Origin: Microbacteriaceae bacterium PS02332
Lineage (GTDB): Bacteria; Actinomycetota; Actinomycetes; Actinomycetales; Microbacteriaceae
NCBI GenBank assembly: GCA_029959645.1
Contig: JASCOJ010000019.1
Span: 1-32,550, forward strand
DNA: 32,550 nt
Direction of reading: 5' to 3'
Part shown: positions 31,125 through 32,550 of the stretch, piece after piece
How positions within the stretch are numbered: the first letter of the stretch is position 1
Layout: each line of letters begins with the position of its first letter
Program-made: the position numbers and the translations under genes
Notes under the pieces: model-generated
What the model saw: the letters and a program-made list of their open reading frames with translations, nothing else
What the model was told of the DNA's origin: nothing
The model's database searches: none

Positions 31125-32471
31125 TTGGCCACCAGCACCGTCGACAAGGTGAGCGACACCCGCGTCAAGCTCACCGTGAACGTGACGCCGGACGATCTCA
31201 AGCCGAGCATCGACCACGCGTACAAGCACATCGCCGAGCAGATCAACATCCCCGGCTTCCGCAAGGGCAAGGTCCCGCCGGCCATCGTCGACCAGCGTGT
31301 CGGCCGCGGCGAGGTCCTGAACCACGCCGTCGGCGACGCGATCGACACCTTCTACCGCCAGGCGGTGGACGAGCAGGAGCTGCGCATCCTCGGCCGTGCC
31401 GAGGCCGACGTCGCCGAGCTCCCGAACGTCAAGGACTTCTCCGGCGACCTCGTCCTGACCTTCGAGGTCGACGTGCGTCCCGAGTTCGACCTGCCCGACT
31501 ACAGCTCCTTCGAGCTCGAGGTCGACGCGGTCGAGGTCTCCGACGAGGAGATCGACGAGGAGCTCCAGAACCTCCGCACCCGCTTCGGCACGCTCGTGAC
31601 GGTCGACCGTCCGGCGAAGACGGGCGACTTCGCGCAGCTCGACCTCACCGCCACCATCGGCGACGACGAGGTCGACTCGGCCACCGGCGTCTCCTACGAG
31701 ATCGGTTCGGGCGACCTGCTCGAGGGCATCGACGAGGCGCTCGAGTCGCTCACCGCCGGTGAGTCGACCACGTTCGAGTCCACGCTCGTCGGCGGCGACC
31801 GCGAGGGCGAGACCGCCCAGATCGCCGTCACCGTCACCGCCGTCAAGGAGCGCGAGCTCCCCGAGGCCGACGACGAGTTCGCCCAGATCGCCAGCCAGTT
31901 CGACACGCTCGACGAGCTCAAGGTCGACCTGAAGGACCAGATCGCCAAGTCGAAGGCCTTCGGCCAGGGCGCCGCTGCTCGCGACAAGCTCGTCGAGAAG
32001 CTGCTCGAGTCGGTCGAGATCCCGATCTCGGAGAAGCTCATCGAGGACGAGGTGCACCGTCACCTCGAGCAGGAGAACCGTCTGGAGGACGACGAGCACC
32101 GCAAGGAGGTCGCCGAGTCCAGCGAGAAGGCCTTCCGCTCGCAGATCCTGCTCGACTCCATCGCCGAGAAGGAGCAGATCCAGGTCTCGCAGGAGGAGCT
32201 CACGCAGTACCTCATCCAGGCCGCCGCGCAGTACGGCATGGAGCCCGCCGAGTTCATCAAGGTGATCGACCAGAACGGCCAGATCCCTGGCATGGTCGGC
32301 GAGGTCGCTCGTTCGAAGGCCGTCGCGACGGTCCTGTCGAAGGTCACCGTGAAGGACACCGAGGGCAACCCGGTCGACCTCTCCGCGTTCACCGCGGGTG
32401 TGGCCCAGGACGCCGACGACGAGTCGCTCGTCGAGTCCGAAGACGAGTCGGCCGAGGCCGACGCGAAGTAG
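31125..32471 (+). CDS. tig: Trigger factor (ribosome-associated chaperone)
   Basis: A 448-aa ATP-independent chaperone with peptidyl-prolyl isomerase activity, which binds nascent chains at the ribosome exit tunnel. The ribosome-docking signature GFRKGKVP sits at 44-51; the isomerase domain spans about 150-245 ([14 protein letters not shown], then [20 protein letters not shown]); the helical C-terminal arms follow ([21 protein letters not shown] onward). It ends in a strongly acidic tail ([18 protein letters not shown]), common in actinobacterial homologues. The start is TTG at 31125, set by AGGAG (31112-31116) eight bases upstream and by [16 protein letters not shown]. In actinobacteria clp protease genes often follow, but here only the C/G tract does. 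Confidence 0.96.
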   Translation: MATSTVDKVSDTRVKLTVNVTPDDLKPSIDHAYKHIAEQINIPGFRKGKVPPAIVDQRVGRGEVLNHAVGDAIDTFYRQAVDEQELRILGRAEADVAELPNVKDFSGDLVLTFEVDVRPEFDLPDYSSFELEVDAVEVSDEEIDEELQNLRTRFGTLVTVDRPAKTGDFAQLDLTATIGDDEVDSATGVSYEIGSGDLLEGIDEALESLTAGESTTFESTLVGGDREGETAQIAVTVTAVKERELPEADDEFAQIASQFDTLDELKVDLKDQIAKSKAFGQGAAARDKLVEKLLESVEIPISEKLIEDEVHRHLEQENRLEDDEHRKEVAESSEKAFRSQILLDSIAEKEQIQVSQEELTQYLIQAAAQYGMEPAEFIKVIDQNGQIPGMVGEVARSKAVATVLSKVTVKDTEGNPVDLSAFTAGVAQDADDESLVESEDESAEADAK

Positions 32472-32497
32472 TCAGGACTCCGTCCGCAACAGGAGGC

Positions 32498-32550
32498 GCG
32501 GGGGGGGGGCGGGGCCCCCCCCCCCCGGGGCGAGGCCGCCGCGCGCGCCC
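32498..32550. other. Low-complexity C/G tract at the window end
   Basis: Runs of G then C like those at 1-70 and 16004-16090, beginning 27 bases after the tig stop. Probably poor-quality contig-end sequence; whatever follows tig is lost. Confidence 0.75.

Noticed and set aside
1-32550. Mobile element or phage content
   Set aside because: I saw no transposase, integrase, terminal inverted repeats or phage genes, and no attachment-site duplication of either tRNA.

Overview
This 32.5 kb window comes from a high-GC actinobacterium. Codon use, a DUF2510 membrane protein, GTG and TTG starts, leaderless-looking promoters, a mycobacterial/Bacillus-type SOS box and a tRNA-Pro next to the trigger-factor gene all fit Microbacteriaceae, with Curtobacterium my best guess (no database could be searched). 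Both ends (1-70 and about 32498-32550) are runs of C and G that do not look biological. A third such tract lies inside the window at about 16004-16090.

Layout. 71-8253 is general genome: a 5'-truncated NarL/LuxR response regulator, an EamA (DMT) exporter, a 50-aa ORF, a small unknown gene behind a perfect LexA box, an ABC exporter, a small membrane protein, two overlapping GNAT acetyltransferases, a lipoprotein, a DUF2510 membrane protein and a LacI-type regulator. 8259-20344 is one plus-strand gene cluster divergent from that regulator: sugar-binding lipoprotein, two permeases, GH5-type beta-mannosidase candidate, GH38 alpha-mannosidase, secreted Endo H-like GH18 endo-beta-N-acetylglucosaminidase, and GH92 alpha-mannosidase. 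20353-21844 is an alpha/beta hydrolase-TetR operon with two palindromic operators. 21878-24066 holds a short-chain dehydrogenase, a two-TM membrane protein, a nested palindromic repeat and an SGNH-like protein lacking its catalytic serine. 24191-30323 is a complete ribose operon on the minus strand (rbsR-rbsA-rbsC-rbsB-rbsK-rbsD) with a clear promoter and a double operator. 30479-32471 holds tRNA-Gly(TCC), a small membrane protein, tRNA-Pro(TGG) and tig.

How the main system probably works (inference from family functions): the secreted GH18 enzyme cuts high-mannose N-glycans from glycoproteins between the two core GlcNAc residues. The binding lipoprotein and two permeases import the freed oligosaccharide, using an ATPase encoded elsewhere. 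Inside the cell GH92 trims alpha-1,2-mannose, GH38 removes the remaining alpha-mannose, and the GH5-type enzyme splits the last Man-beta-1,4-GlcNAc. The LacI protein would switch the cluster through palindromes at 8259-8278 and 8317-8330. All families are known; the contribution here is a near-complete, self-contained N-glycan utilisation locus in an environmental actinobacterium.
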